Source of the DNA: Agapetus fuscipes
Lineage: Eukaryota; Arthropoda; Insecta; Trichoptera; Glossosomatidae
Direction: 5' to 3'
Length of the DNA: 64,000 bases
Assembly: GCA_951799405.1 (NCBI GenBank)
Contig: OX637335.1
Span: 22,324,342-22,388,341, forward strand
Shown here piece by piece: positions 41,190 through 51,720 of this stretch; within the stretch, counting starts at the first letter, position 1, and each line of letters starts with the position of its first letter. A program made the position numbers and the translations under genes. Below the pieces are notes generated by a model. It ran no database searches and was not told the DNA's origin. It saw only the letters and a program-made list of their open reading frames with translations.

Positions 41190-41475
41190 CTCAATCTGCC
41201 AGTTGTTACATTACCCTGCAGCTCAATCTGCCAGTTGTTACATTACCCTGCAGCTCAATCTGCCAGTTGTTACATTACCCTGCAGCTCAATCTGCCAGTT
41301 GTTACATTACCCTGCAGCTCAATCTGCCAGTTGTTACATTACCCTGCAGCTCAATCTGCCAGTTGTTACATTACCCTGCAGCTCAATCTGCCAGTTGTTA
41401 CATTACCCTGCAGCTCAATCTGCCAGTTGTTACATTACCCTGCAGCTCAATCTGCCAGTTGTTACATTACCCTGA
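41190..41475 (+). repeat. 32-bp minisatellite, about 9 copies
   Basis: The unit starts 'CTCAATCTGCCAGTTGTTAC' and ends 'ATTACCCTGCAG' (32 bp). Nine head-to-tail units are nearly identical. No spacers. Long plus-frame ORFs here are an artefact of the array. Confidence 0.95.
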
Positions 41476-41885
41476 AGTGAACCACACGCTCCCCTGATTG
41501 GTTTTACAATTGGATTGTTTGTGTTACAAATAAAGTGGTTGATATTGTAAGTTGCTGTTGAAATGTATGAAAATTCCTCATTGTGCACTCCTATCTACGT
41601 TAGCGGTAACCTGTAGGCTAAGATTATAAAGTGTTTTTGTTGTTGTAAACCTTAGGCTCAAGTTTGTCACCCTCACATAATGTTTTACTTATTATAACAT
41701 GTTTATATCAAACTTTTACAAGTTTGTGTATTTACAAAGTATAAAATTCTCATAAAACTTTATTTTGTGAATTATTTATATTATTATAGGTATGTCGAAT
41801 GTTTAAATCTTATAACACGCAACCCATAAAATGAGTATATAATATATTCTTTGTTTAAAAATTTCAAAGAAATGACTTAATACTC

Positions 41886-42104
41886 ATATTTTGTATTGTT
41901 TGTGTATTAACACTGAAAATTCATATTAATTGATTTGTAATACTTTTTTAGAATCTAATTCCAATGAAACACTATATTTTGACCAATTATTCATTTATTT
42001 ACAGCCATCATCAGGTACCATAAGATTAATTGAAATAAAATAATAATTGGTGAAAATATACAGTGTTTCATTGGAATTTGATTCTAAAAAAATATTACAA
42101 ATCA
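41886..42104 (+). mobile_element. Foldback element with shared head module
   Basis: Head 'TTTGTGTATTAACACTGAAA', left arm 'TTTAGAATCTAATTCCAATG', loop containing 'GCCATCATCAGGTACC' (its complement has CTGATGATGGC, a CUGANGA box without the GAAA half), right arm 'CATTGGAATTTGATTCTAAA'. It directly abuts the MITE at 42109. Confidence 0.7.
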
Positions 42105-42108
42105 CATA

Positions 42109-42398
42109 GGGGCCGTCCATAAATTACGTCATCGATTTTGGCCGATTTTCGACCCCCCCCCCCCCCCTACAATCATCATATAGTCATTATCTAATGACCC
42201 GCCCACCCCTCTTGCTGTAATAATGGATGAGCTTAATAATTAATAATGTTATATTACTTGCATACTATTTCGTATATTTTGTAAAAATTGGTATTTACAT
42301 GAACGACGTCACTTCTGATACTCGTACATCATTTACCATCATCCGCAGACCAGACCCCCCCCCCCTTAATGCGAATGACGTAATATATGGACAGCCCC
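42109..42398. mobile_element. TIR MITE with GGGGC ends and ATA duplication
   Basis: Left 'GGGGCCGTCCATAAATTACG' is inverted at the right (complement 'GGGGCTGTCCATATATTACG'). The 3-bp duplication ATA lies at 42106-42108 and 42399-42401. Long C runs sit just inside each end. The same family, opposite orientation, is at 46743-47028. Confidence 0.9.
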
Positions 42399-42644
42399 AT
42401 AATACATACTCAAGCTATCAGGTTGAAGTTTAAAGAGATATAACGCCACTACTTATGACAGCATTTAAGTTTGTTCCTGCTTTGCCATTGTATAAGTTAT
42501 TTATTGTTATTAAAAATTTAAAGCAAAATATTTTATCATTTAGTTTTCTCCCCAGTTAGTGTTTTTTTTTTTAATTGAAGTTTAATATGTTATGTTCAGT
42601 TATTTAAGAGGGCGCCTTCCAAATATGCCTTTGAGTTTTGACCT

Positions 42645-42725
42645 CTAATTGCTTCGGTTCCCGCGCGCTGCGGCGCGCGCATCGACTCTACCGCTCCGTG
42701 CACGCGCGATCACTCAAACTCAGAT
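42645..42725. other. Short GC-rich palindromic patch
   Basis: 'CCCGCGCGCTGCGGCGCGCG' is flanked by TTTGAGTTTTGA and TCACTCAAACTCA, an inverted pair, in otherwise very AT-rich DNA. Function unknown. Confidence 0.5.
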
Positions 42726-43184
42726 AAATCATAACATAAATGGAAGTGTTCATTTTTGATAATCATTATGGCTTATATTTTGCATTTTTATATACCTCAT
42801 ACATTTGAGGAATATGGATGTAGAATATAAGGTTAAAGGTGTACATACTGCGTGTGATGCCTGCATACATTTTTTTACAGAGATAAATTTCATTTTTGTA
42901 AACTGTTACATACCTATTGTAAAAATTAAAGTTGGATTATACCGGTGGCATTTCAGTTCGGGCCATTGAGATGTGAATTACATGCAAACAGTAAACTCAA
43001 CGTGATAAAATATATACTGTACGGCTGTATAACCAAATAATATTTCCATTTTTATTTATAATAAATTTACAGAATGATTTATTCGGTAAGCATTGTTTTT
43101 GTTTCTATCATAGCTCAAGTGTTCTATCAGTAGACAGGCCGTTCAATTTATTAGAATATAGGGCAATATCTAAATAAGAATCTA

Positions 43185-43295
43185 AGTTGCATAGATATAG
43201 TACATTTAGGAACTTATATAACATGCATTTGTACAAGTAGACACGTATAAGTTCGTGCTTACACATGCCGCAAATGGACCTACCTAGTAGTTAAC
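43185..43295 (-). mobile_element. LINE A 3'UTR remnant
   Basis: 'AATCTAAGTTGCATAGATAT' through 'TTACACATGCCGCAAATGGA' on plus; only the 3' part is present. Confidence 0.65.
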
Positions 43296-43299
43296 AAAA

Positions 43300-44260
43300 G
43301 CACCAAATCCTTATTTAGACCTGTAGCATACATAGTAAAAATATCCATGATCATCGCCGATATTTGTTAAAAATGGTACCTACTGAAAGAAGAAGAAGAA
43401 TTCCTTGTTACGTTTTGCAAAAGTTTTATTATCGAAACAACGATCGCATGCGAGAACGAATTTACTCTTATCTATTATATTTTTCTTCTCTTCAGAGAAG
43501 TACCTTTTAAGTAAAAAAAAAACATACGTGTAAACTAAACAACAACGTTTAAAAAAACAAGGAAACTGGAACGCTAACTAGGAACGCTATTTAAGTTTTC
43601 ATACATTTGCGGGTAAAGGTACGTCAAAAGTATATATTATAAAGTAAATACTTGGCGCACGTGGCAAATCTATTCGAATCGAATATGTTTGTCTCTTTTC
43701 AACTCGAAGCGCTACCCGGCGCAAAATGTCAAGCGGTGCCGTGCGATATAAACGGCAAACATGTTTGCCTAACCAAATTACATTTTTCGGAAAGTAAAGG
43801 ATCCAAATCAATGAAAATTTTAACACTATTATTCATACACATCAGACTTTTTTACTGCCATTATAATAAAGAGTTGCAATCGCTTGACAGCACGATTCTG
43901 AAAAGTTTGCTCGATAAAAAAAACACGAAAAACTCTAATTTTTCACTTTTTACTTGATTTTTTTCTTGTTTTCTGACATTTTAAAGCATAACATTACTTT
44001 TTTTCACGGGACACACGAAGAGCTAAATGCAATAGGTAAAATAAATGTGATAATAAAGACTTCGACAAAACAAAACATCTCAAGTTTGGAATAAAAAAGG
44101 GTGAATGCTTTAGTAATGTGGCATTCCACAATTTTTAAATAAAAAAACCCTGAATGTATTTTCAATTGTTTTGTCTTAATATCTGCACAAATGGTTTTTT
44201 ATATTTGTTATTAGTACTATCTTTCAGACGGGCAAATACAATGTAAGGCGTTAATCAAAT
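43300..44260. other. AT-rich stretch without recognised features
   Basis: Short open frames exist (for example 43652-43957 plus), but they lack similarity to known families, splice context or composition expected of exons. I see no transposon ends. Confidence 0.5.
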
Positions 44261-44267
44261 TTCATCC

Positions 44268-44485
44268 AAATTTGAATCTTAGTTGCAAAGATATTATTTT
44301 ACATTTGAAAACTCCCATAACATGCATTTCCACAAGCAGACATGTATAAGGACAACATAAAAACCCAATCTCAAAATAACATAAGCTCTGCAACTCTTGC
44401 CGACCTTCCCTAGAACAGGGGTGACATTCGTAAAGTGAACTATTATTTACAGTATGGGTGGTCAGCCTCATACCAACCTTTTATA
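44268..44485 (-). mobile_element. LINE A 3'UTR copy
   Basis: 'AATCTTAGTTGCAAAGATAT' to 'GTCAGCCTCATACCAACC', with an internal deletion of the 'GCATGTGTAAGCGCGAA' block. Confidence 0.8.
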
Positions 44486-44698
44486 CAAATTAAAATATTT
44501 TTGAGAATAAAGCCTACGTTGCACGGTATGCTACGAGCCGTACCTGATTGTCATAATATTATACTCGTATCATTGAACTGACTGCTTGACATCAGCAATA
44601 ATAATAATTCCGTTGTCCGTAGCGTAGGGCTTGCGTGAATTATAATATGTATCTCACTGGAGCAGCCTCGACCTCGAGTATATAATAATTATAAACTC

Positions 44699-44790
44699 CC
44701 TTCGATTGCGTAAATCGAAAATGAATGAAATATACGACGGCACGTCTTGATTTTGTTTTATTTTTTTTTCGATTTAGACAATCGAGATAA
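44699..44790. mobile_element. Short TIR MITE family K
   Basis: 'TTCGATTGCGTAAATCGAAA' is inverted at '...TTTCGATTTAGACAATCGAG', with 'ATATACGACGGCACG' in the centre. Confidence 0.6.
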
Positions 44791-44861
44791 GTTTACACAA
44801 GTTACACTCGGGGTACTGCTGCCATGATCTATGGTAACTGAAGCTTCAAGAGTTGGGAAGT

Positions 44862-44925
44862 TTTGACCGTGATCTGCGTGATACACACAAAAACAGCGCT
44901 CACCAAATAAATCATCCTATTATTA
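44862..44925 (+). mobile_element. SINE B 3' fragment
   Basis: 'GATACACACAAAAACAGCGC' and 'AAATAAATCATCCTATTATT'. Confidence 0.7.
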
Positions 44926-45045
44926 TATCTGCTATGAGCATTTTCAGCGCCATTATGTAAATACATTTTTGTATTTTAAAAAAGTAATCACGTTCATTTA
45001 TGCATCCGTGTATAGTTCAATAATGCAAAAAAAAACATGGGAATG

Positions 45046-45113
45046 ATCAAGCAACATTGGGCGCGGACAGTACTTGGATGGGTGACCACTCACGTACACC
45101 GCGCGTCGTTGGC
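45046..45113 (+). pseudogene. 5S rRNA 3'-half fragment
   Basis: 'AAGCAACATTGGGCGCGGAC' then 'AGTACTTGGATGGGTGACCA' and the closing stem 'CCGCGCGTCGTTGGC' follow the 3' half of eukaryotic 5S rRNA, including the internal promoter C-box. The 5' half (about 50 nt) is missing, and the next feature, 7 bp on, is a SINE B head. It is not a functional 5S gene. Confidence 0.85.
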
Positions 45114-45119
45114 ATCTTG

Positions 45120-45425
45120 GACCGGTCCGTAGTCCGTATTGGAAACACTTCGAACTCGTAAATGGAAGGTTGTGGATTCGGATCTCGGCGGAGCACAAAA
45201 ATATACCATTTATATTTCGAATGTGCTCTCGCTGAGTTGAAAAATTCATAAACCTTTACCAAAGACCGGTCACTGAAAGGTCCATCCAACCTTACAACAA
45301 CTGGGTCTTGCTTGAGAATTGGCGCTTTCTACAGCGACGACCAAGCTCGCAGAGGGCTCTTGAGGTGTGATACACACAAAAACAGCGCTCACCAAATAAA
45401 TCATCCTAATATTATTATATTATAT
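45120..45425 (+). mobile_element. tRNA-derived SINE B, full length
   Basis: Head 'GACCGGTCCGTAGTCCGTAT', B-box-like 'GGATTCGGATCTC', body 'GCTCTCGCTGAGTTGAAAAA' and 3' end 'AAATCATCCTAATATTATTA'. The best-preserved copy with 54798 and 29789. Confidence 0.9.
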
Positions 45426-45429
45426 TATT

Positions 45430-46740
45430 ATTATCATATGGAAGTAGAAAAATTTACCTTTTTTTTTCTAAACAATCTTCGATTACTTTTTTTATTATAG
45501 TATTTTTGTTTTCGTACTCCCATATTTTCTAAAAAAAAAAACGAAAGACATTTTTGATTAATTGACACACATTTATTTACAAATAATATTTTACGTGAAG
45601 AAAATATTTTTATATACTAATCGGGTTTTTTTATTTGAAGCCTGTATTCTTTTTTCTGCGCGCTAGAATTCATGCGGAGCGAACAGACGTCCTCTCGCCT
45701 TCACAGTTTGCTCCAGACTGGCGGGAACGCCGAGCAAACCACTGCGTTTTTCTGTCAAATTGTTTCCCTACAAAATTAGTATGGGATTTTTGAAGCTGTT
45801 TTGTTTATTTTATTTTGTACAATTTACATGCATTATTACGAAAAAAAAATGCGATCGATTTTGAGTTTGATTAATAAACTTACCATTTATACATATTTTT
45901 TGTATCCTTCCATTCAAAAAATTCAAGTTATTCATTGAACCCAGATAGCATTATTTCGTAATATTTCATTAGTTTGTGTTCATTTTGACAGAATTCAAAT
46001 AACTTCTATCATTTTTGGAAACGGTCAATCTGTAGTTTATACATTTCTTTATTGTATTCTGACAGTAAAAGATTTAAAAAAAAAAGTAAACATTATGGAC
46101 ATTTAAAACCCGGAACACCGTTTTGGACGTATTCGCTCTATGGGGTCTTAAGCAGCACCTTATTAAAATAGTATTGTTAAATATATATAAAAATACTTAA
46201 AATATGTATGGAAAACTACCTTATTTTTGTCCTTCATTGTTCTTAGGACCCTTGAAACGCTAGCTTATGTGACTTTTAACTGATAAAAGAAACTACCTAC
46301 ACAATTGACATAAGTGCGTCCTTATCATTCAGTATAAAGTCGCTATGCTAACATTGAAAATACCGGGACTCAATGTCAGATTTTTTTGGAATATATCTTT
46401 CTCATTTTCTTTAAGAATAAGTTAAAACCGTTTCAGACGAGGTTACTGCACATTTTTTCTCATGTCTATGTCTAAGGCGGAAAATTAAATTAAGTCACAC
46501 AAAAATTTGAAAAAAAAGTACCCTGAGTATGAAATATTGCGTCAATTTCCACCTAAGAAGTAAATAGAAAAATGTATGGAAGATACAACAGCAGCCCTAG
46601 TGAGTGATTTGGTTTTCATACATTTTTTTTATATTTACATGATCTAGAGGAATTTTGGCTGTTTTATATTTAAGGTAAAGAACACACCTTTAACTTTTAA
46701 TTAGCTTATTTAATTGTATCCGTGAACAATGCTTATGAGA
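45430..46740. other. AT-rich intergenic DNA
   Basis: Poly-A/T runs and no convincing ORF, TIR or known repeat. A moderately GC-rich patch at 45650-45750 has no coding frame I can recognise. Confidence 0.5.
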
Positions 46741-46742
46741 AT

Positions 46743-47028
46743 GGGGCTGTCCATATATTACGTCATTTTTAATTAAGGGGGGAGGAGTCTGGTCTGCGGA
46801 TGATGGCAAATGACGTACGAGTACAAAAAGTGACGTCGTTCTTGTAAATACCAATTTCTACAAAATATACATAATATTATGTAAGATATATAACATTATT
46901 AATTATTAAGCTCATCCATTATTACAGCAAGAGGGGGGAGGGGTCATTAAATAATGACCATAGGATGATTGTAAGGGGGGGGGGGTCGAAAATTGGCAAA
47001 AATCGATGACGTACTTTATGGACGGCCC
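46743..47028. mobile_element. TIR MITE with GGGGC ends and AAT duplication
   Basis: Inverted relative to the 42109 copy. 'GGGGCTGTCCATATATTACG' left, complement of 'GGGGCCGTCCATAAAGTACG' right, duplication AAT at 46740-46742 and 47029-47031. Confidence 0.9.
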
Positions 47029-47283
47029 CAATGGAGATTTGATAAAGTTAATATGTTTGTATTTTTTCTGCTGGAACCATCAATCAATATGATAGACATA
47101 CACCCCCGGACAAAAAAAATTACGAGTCCTAAAAAAAAACTAAAATTGACATAAAATGAATTATTCTTGATATTTAATTAGTTTTTTTGTATTGTTTGAC
47201 ATATGTGATGACTACTCCTTACTTCAAGGTTAAAATAAAAAATCTTACTCATGAATTGTAGTTAGAAATGGCATTATATATCA

Positions 47284-48594
47284 GGGGCCTGTATTTTCAA
47301 CGTACAAGTTAACAATTGGAGCTCAAAATTGTTAAAATTTGACAGATCTGAGGTAACTAGTGTATTTTATACAAGTACACAACTTGTAAAGTACAAGCTA
47401 CAATTACAAGTCTACTATCCATAGACAACTTTTTTCACTTTATTGTAGAAAACGTTAAAAAAAATGCCTAATCGAACAAGTGTATTACGAACATAAACGA
47501 AAGTCTTACAAAATTGTTAATTATTAGCTGTCAAATTTAAATTAAAAAAAATATTAACTTTAACAAGCCTACCTAGCTGTGGAGTTAGGTAGACTTGTAA
47601 TTTTGCTTCAGTGACTTGCTTTACATGCTTTGCACTGAGCTTTTGATGAGCCTTTATTGCATCATTTTGTTGTTTATTTTTCATATCCCTCTTTATTTAA
47701 ACATTTTTATAATGGTACTCTAAATCTGTGTGAGTTGAGGATTTCAGAATTTGAATAATGTTAGACAGTGATGTCGTACAATCGTAGGACCTTGAATGGA
47801 CATTGCTCTGTCGATAAATATCCTTCACGCATGTATCCCATGGTACCTTTGCTAAGAATGTTCCTCAAAGCTCTGTTTTAGACAACTTGCAGCTCCGATA
47901 TTTGTTTTTTGATGGCAGCCCCCCATATGCAAGTCAGATATGAAAGGTGGGAATGGATCATGCCATAGTAAATAGCGAGTAATGTTGACTTTGGAATGCT
48001 TTGGAAGTAATCCCCTCAGTCTGTACATAGAACGCCAGTAATTGGCACTTTCTTTGATTTAACATGGTTAATTTGGTAATTTCAAGAAAGTTGTTGATGA
48101 ATATAATATATTATACCAAGATATCTTACAAAGCTGACTACCAATATTATTCGATCCGATAGTAATGTTAAAGGAAGTATTTCTTGATTTTCCAAACAGC
48201 ATAGGTATATGATGTTTTATTGACATTCAAACTTAATTTATTTAACCTTAACCAATTAGCAAGATGTAAAACGTCTCTTTGCATTAATTTTTCAAGTTCT
48301 TCTATCATTTGCGAATGATAAAAAATGATGGTATCGTCTGCATATAGTTGTATCAAAACAATAACATAACCTCAAAATGTGCATATCATAGAGCAAATTT
48401 TTTTTTTCGTAGAGATGTTACCAAAAATTGTAAAATCGATATTGCAGACTTGTAAAACGATGAGACTTGTAAAAACAGAAGTACCCATGAAAACGCAATG
48501 TTAGAAATACACTAGTAATTGTAACTTGTAAGTTACAAGGCTTGTTACTTGTAAATTGTAACTTGTCAACTTGTACGTTGAAAATACAGGCCCC
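47284..48594. mobile_element. TIR element with 27-bp perfect ends, nested
   Basis: 'GGGGCCTGTATTTTCAACGT' plus ACAAGTT is repeated perfectly inverted at 48568-48594. Subterminal ACTTGTAA-type repeats sit at both ends. The interior contains a LINE fragment. No clear target duplication. Confidence 0.82.
47640..48360 (-). mobile_element. Non-LTR reverse transcriptase fragment
   Basis: The minus strand gives 'MIQLYADDTIIFYHSQ' (the Y-A-D-D catalytic box) and 'LANWLRLNKLSLNVNKTSY'. After frameshifts a thumb-region stretch appears with an R-L-R-G-L-L-P-like start, 'LTCIWGAA'-like codons and 'RALRNILSKG'. Broken and innermost in the nest. Confidence 0.8.
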
Positions 48595-49257
48595 AGGTAT
48601 CAGATTACCCGAAAATTAGAAATCCATAATGGTTCATTTAAGGTCCAGTGTTTGTGATGGAATAATAAAAGACATGTTTTTTTTAAATTAATATTTAAGA
48701 AGTAGGTTCGTATCGCTTTATTTTAAATTATTTAAAATTTAAAGTATGTAAAGTATTTAAAATTTTAACATATTTATAAAATTTAAAAATATTTAATACT
48801 TAGTGAATTCACCTTTATTTTTTATAACAAAATTAAGGACACTATGTGTCCTTAATTTATCAAACAAAAGAAAGAGGTATCGATAAAGGATTTCTTAGAA
48901 AAAGGGTACAGTAAAGTCAAGCGGTGCGGTAGCAGGTAAACTCGTAATTTTTTTTGTCCGGCGGTGTAGATGGCTTTCGGTTTGTTATTCCCATAGTAAC
49001 AAACGTCCCATGAAACAAAATAATAGATAAACTACAAAAAAAAGAGACATAAGATATTAACGTCATACGTCAAAAAGAGACATCATGATGGTTGCATGGA
49101 AACTGATAAAAACAACATTTCGTTTGTATTAAGCGTACGCCCTAGGGTGCACTCTTTTTTGGTACACAAATTGTCTCAGATGCACCATCTATATCTTTTA
49201 TGTTGATCGATGACTGGAACCCTCAACAAAATGAGTAAAGTTACACAAAAGAATGAC

Positions 49258-49501
49258 CAGTACCCTTAGTACGAGTTGCAAAACTTGAGTAATGTAAAGT
49301 TTACGGCAATTATTAAAGAGTGATTTCCCCCAAAATCTGCCGTTTTTGTTTGTTTGAACTTGATTTTCTTCATCTTTGTAACTCTTGCTAAGACCACAAA
49401 GTGTAAGAAACAACAACGGCAGATTTTGGGAGAAATCACGCTTTAATATTTTCCGTAAACTTTACTTTTCTCAAGTTTTGCAACTCGTACTAAGGGTACA
49501 G
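49258..49501. mobile_element. Foldback/MITE with GTACCC termini, second member
   Basis: Left 'AGTACCCTTAGTACGAGTTG' and right 'CAACTCGTACTAAGGGTACA'; arms hold 'CAAAATCTGCCGTTTTTGTT' and its inverse. Termini match 8012-8209, but the interiors differ. Confidence 0.8.
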
Positions 49502-49645
49502 GTGTTTCAAACTTAGATGTATGCCCACAAACCAACAAGTGTAGTAATTGCGCTAAGCTGAAAGCTTTAAATGAATATATCCTTGCAACTTAGATTATAG
49601 ATTACAGATACTGAATGAAAAGGACAAAGAGGTGCTTATAACAAC

Positions 49646-49902
49646 TCGCTCCCCCAGTTCTTGTTTATCGTATACGCCAATCTTGTCTAATATGACTTTG
49701 TCATGCAGTTGTCTTATGAATCAAATTCTACACAATCTGAGCTAAAAAAAACCGTAAAACTCGATAATGTGAGAGTTCTTTCAAATATTTGTTAAATAAC
49801 TTTCTTGTTTTCATAAGACACATTGGTCTAGTACACATGCAAACATTGCTCATGTAGAATTTTCTCAATGGCGTATACGGTAAACAAGAACTAAGGCAGC
49901 GA
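49646..49902. mobile_element. TIR element L
   Basis: Left 'AGTTCTTGTTTATCGTATAC' is inverted at '...GTATACGGTAAACAAGAACT'. The interior is shared with 24850-25145. Confidence 0.75.
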
Positions 49903-50069
49903 ACTGTGAAGTAGATATTTTATTTCAGGTTAAAGTCATATGAGCTCTGTTTGAAGTAACATGGGTTGTACTTAATTTGGAAGTGACATACCCACAGCAT
50001 ATTTTGTATTGAATTTTGTATTATTTGCTTCTGTATTTTATCATGTTCTAAAATACTATCCCCGTCTAT

Positions 50070-50617
50070 CCAGGGGTGAAATCTCGACGGCCATCGGTAG
50101 ATCTTCTATTTGAAGATAGGTTAGTAAAACATGGCGGCGTATCAACAGCTGGTCCAATTTATATGGAACAACGATCAGCTGTTCAGGCACCGCCATGTTT
50201 TATTGATTAATTGATTGATGATGGATGATTTCTTTCCTGTGGCGCCATTTAATGGTCCAGGACCATCTCAAGGATGATGATGATGATGATGAGTTGATGA
50301 TTTCTTTATAGCGCCGTTTCGTGATGTAGTCACTCCAAGGGCGCTGGTGCAAACGATGCCAGAAATAGCCAGCCAAGGGCGCCATGGCTTCTGGAAAAAA
50401 GCAGTGTCTTCAGTCCCTTTCTGAAGGTGGTGGTAGGCTGGTTGTCGCGAACACCGACGGGCAAATTGTTCCAGGCAACCGGCCCGGCCACCGCAAAGCT
50501 CCTGTCTGCAAAATTTGATGTATTCGCTCTATTGGGCACCATGACCTTGTTATTGCATTCTATCTTCAAATAGGTACGGTAAGATCTACCGATGGCTGTC
50601 GAGACTTACACCCCAGG
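50070..50617. mobile_element. TIR element H, interrupted by LINE E
   Basis: 'CCAGGGGTGAAATCTCGACG' is inverted at 50600-50617. The half-palindromes around 'GATCAGCTGTTCAGGCACCG' and 'TATCTTCAAATAGGTACGG' match 8295-8757. A LINE E fragment fills 50200-50560. Confidence 0.75.
50200..50560 (-). mobile_element. LINE E C-terminal fragment
   Basis: Minus strand: 'SNFADRSFAVAGPVAWNNLP', 'TTTFRKGLKTLLFSRS', and the 3'UTR 'GCGCCCTTGGAGTGACTACA' with a tail of CATCAT repeats. Nested in TIR element H. Confidence 0.88.
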
Positions 50618-50959
50618 GATTATAAGAATGCCATAAATGATTTTGAAAAATTTATTCAATGAAAAACATAGAATTTTTTCAATGAACATACTTTTGGTTA
50701 GTTAGTACTGATATTTGAATTTTTTAAGTTTGAAAATTTGTTTTGTTTTTTTTGTTGTTGTTGTAAATGTAAGTATCAGGAATGCTGCTATATGTATAAA
50801 AAATTGTTTTATGTCTAGATGTAGGAATTACTGTAAGAGGTCTGCGGTGAGTTGCATTGGGAGTTTTATGGAGAATGTAGGAATGTTACTTGCTCATGTT
50901 TTGTTGAGATTACTACTACTTTCTATTTTTGTATTAAAATATTATTTCCAATACGAACT

Positions 50960-51159
50960 NNNNNNNNNNNNNNNNNNNNNNNNNNNNNNNNNNNNNNNNN
51001 NNNNNNNNNNNNNNNNNNNNNNNNNNNNNNNNNNNNNNNNNNNNNNNNNNNNNNNNNNNNNNNNNNNNNNNNNNNNNNNNNNNNNNNNNNNNNNNNNNNN
51101 NNNNNNNNNNNNNNNNNNNNNNNNNNNNNNNNNNNNNNNNNNNNNNNNNNNNNNNNNNN
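50960..51159. other. Assembly gap of 200 Ns
   Basis: Exactly 200 N, probably a fixed or estimated scaffold spacer. Both flanks are T-rich low complexity. True length and content are unknown, so missing exons of the 53.7-58.1 kb gene could in principle be here. Confidence 1.
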
Positions 51160-51720
51160 TATTATTTTTTTTCTCTTTTCTTCTTTCTTACTATTATTTT
51201 TGTTTCTGTTGTTAATTTCATTTATTTTTGACTTCATCTATTTTTTTTTCTTTAATTTTTTTTTGTCAGCTACTTTCAATAATTTTAAACCTATTTGTCG
51301 GTTTTTTTTAGGATTTGAGTACATTACGGTATTTGTATCCATTTCTCATGTTTTTATAATTTGTGTCTGTATTTGTTTTTTCCCCTCAATAAATAAATAA
51401 CTATATACTTGATTCAAAAAGCCATTAAATGCCATTGTGATAAAACTGAGTAAATGAGGGGAAAATATATTTTAACCTTAGAAATATTTACACCGAGTTG
51501 GTATGAAATAAAAAGTAGGTACCTAATTTAATTTTTGTAAGGTAGTTGATGAAAATCTAAATAATTTACATGTACGCTTTCCTCTCTTTCTCAGTCTGAT
51601 CACAATGGCACTTAGCGCCTTTTTTAAATCAACCATGACAATGGCTTTCAAAATATGGTAGGGTATCAAGAAACCAAAGGTGTATGTGCAACCGAAAAAA
51701 AGATCGTCATTCTTGCATAA

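Larger units (their letters stand above)
47101..48966. mobile_element. Tc1/mariner-like element (outer shell of a nest)
   Basis: Left end 'CACCCCCGGACAAAAAAAAT' plus TACGAGT; the right end is the complement (ACTCGTAA ... TTGTCCGGCGGTG). A TA dinucleotide flanks both ends (47099-47100, 48967-48968). No transposase frame is visible; the middle is occupied by another element. Confidence 0.8.

Noticed and set aside
23561..41475. Possible CRISPR arrays
   Set aside because: The 29-bp and 32-bp arrays are head-to-tail tandem repeats with no unique spacers, in a eukaryotic intron and intergenic region.
41149..41497. ORFs of about 80-110 codons with 'LHYPAAQSASCYIT'-type repeats
   Set aside because: Frames of the 32-bp minisatellite; stop-free only because the unit lacks stops.
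43652..43957. 101-codon plus-strand ORF
   Set aside because: No recognisable family, AT-rich flanks, an equally long antisense frame; no splice or start context.
50715..51400. ORFs spanning the N run
   Set aside because: They exist only because N codons are read as X; flanks are T-rich low complexity.
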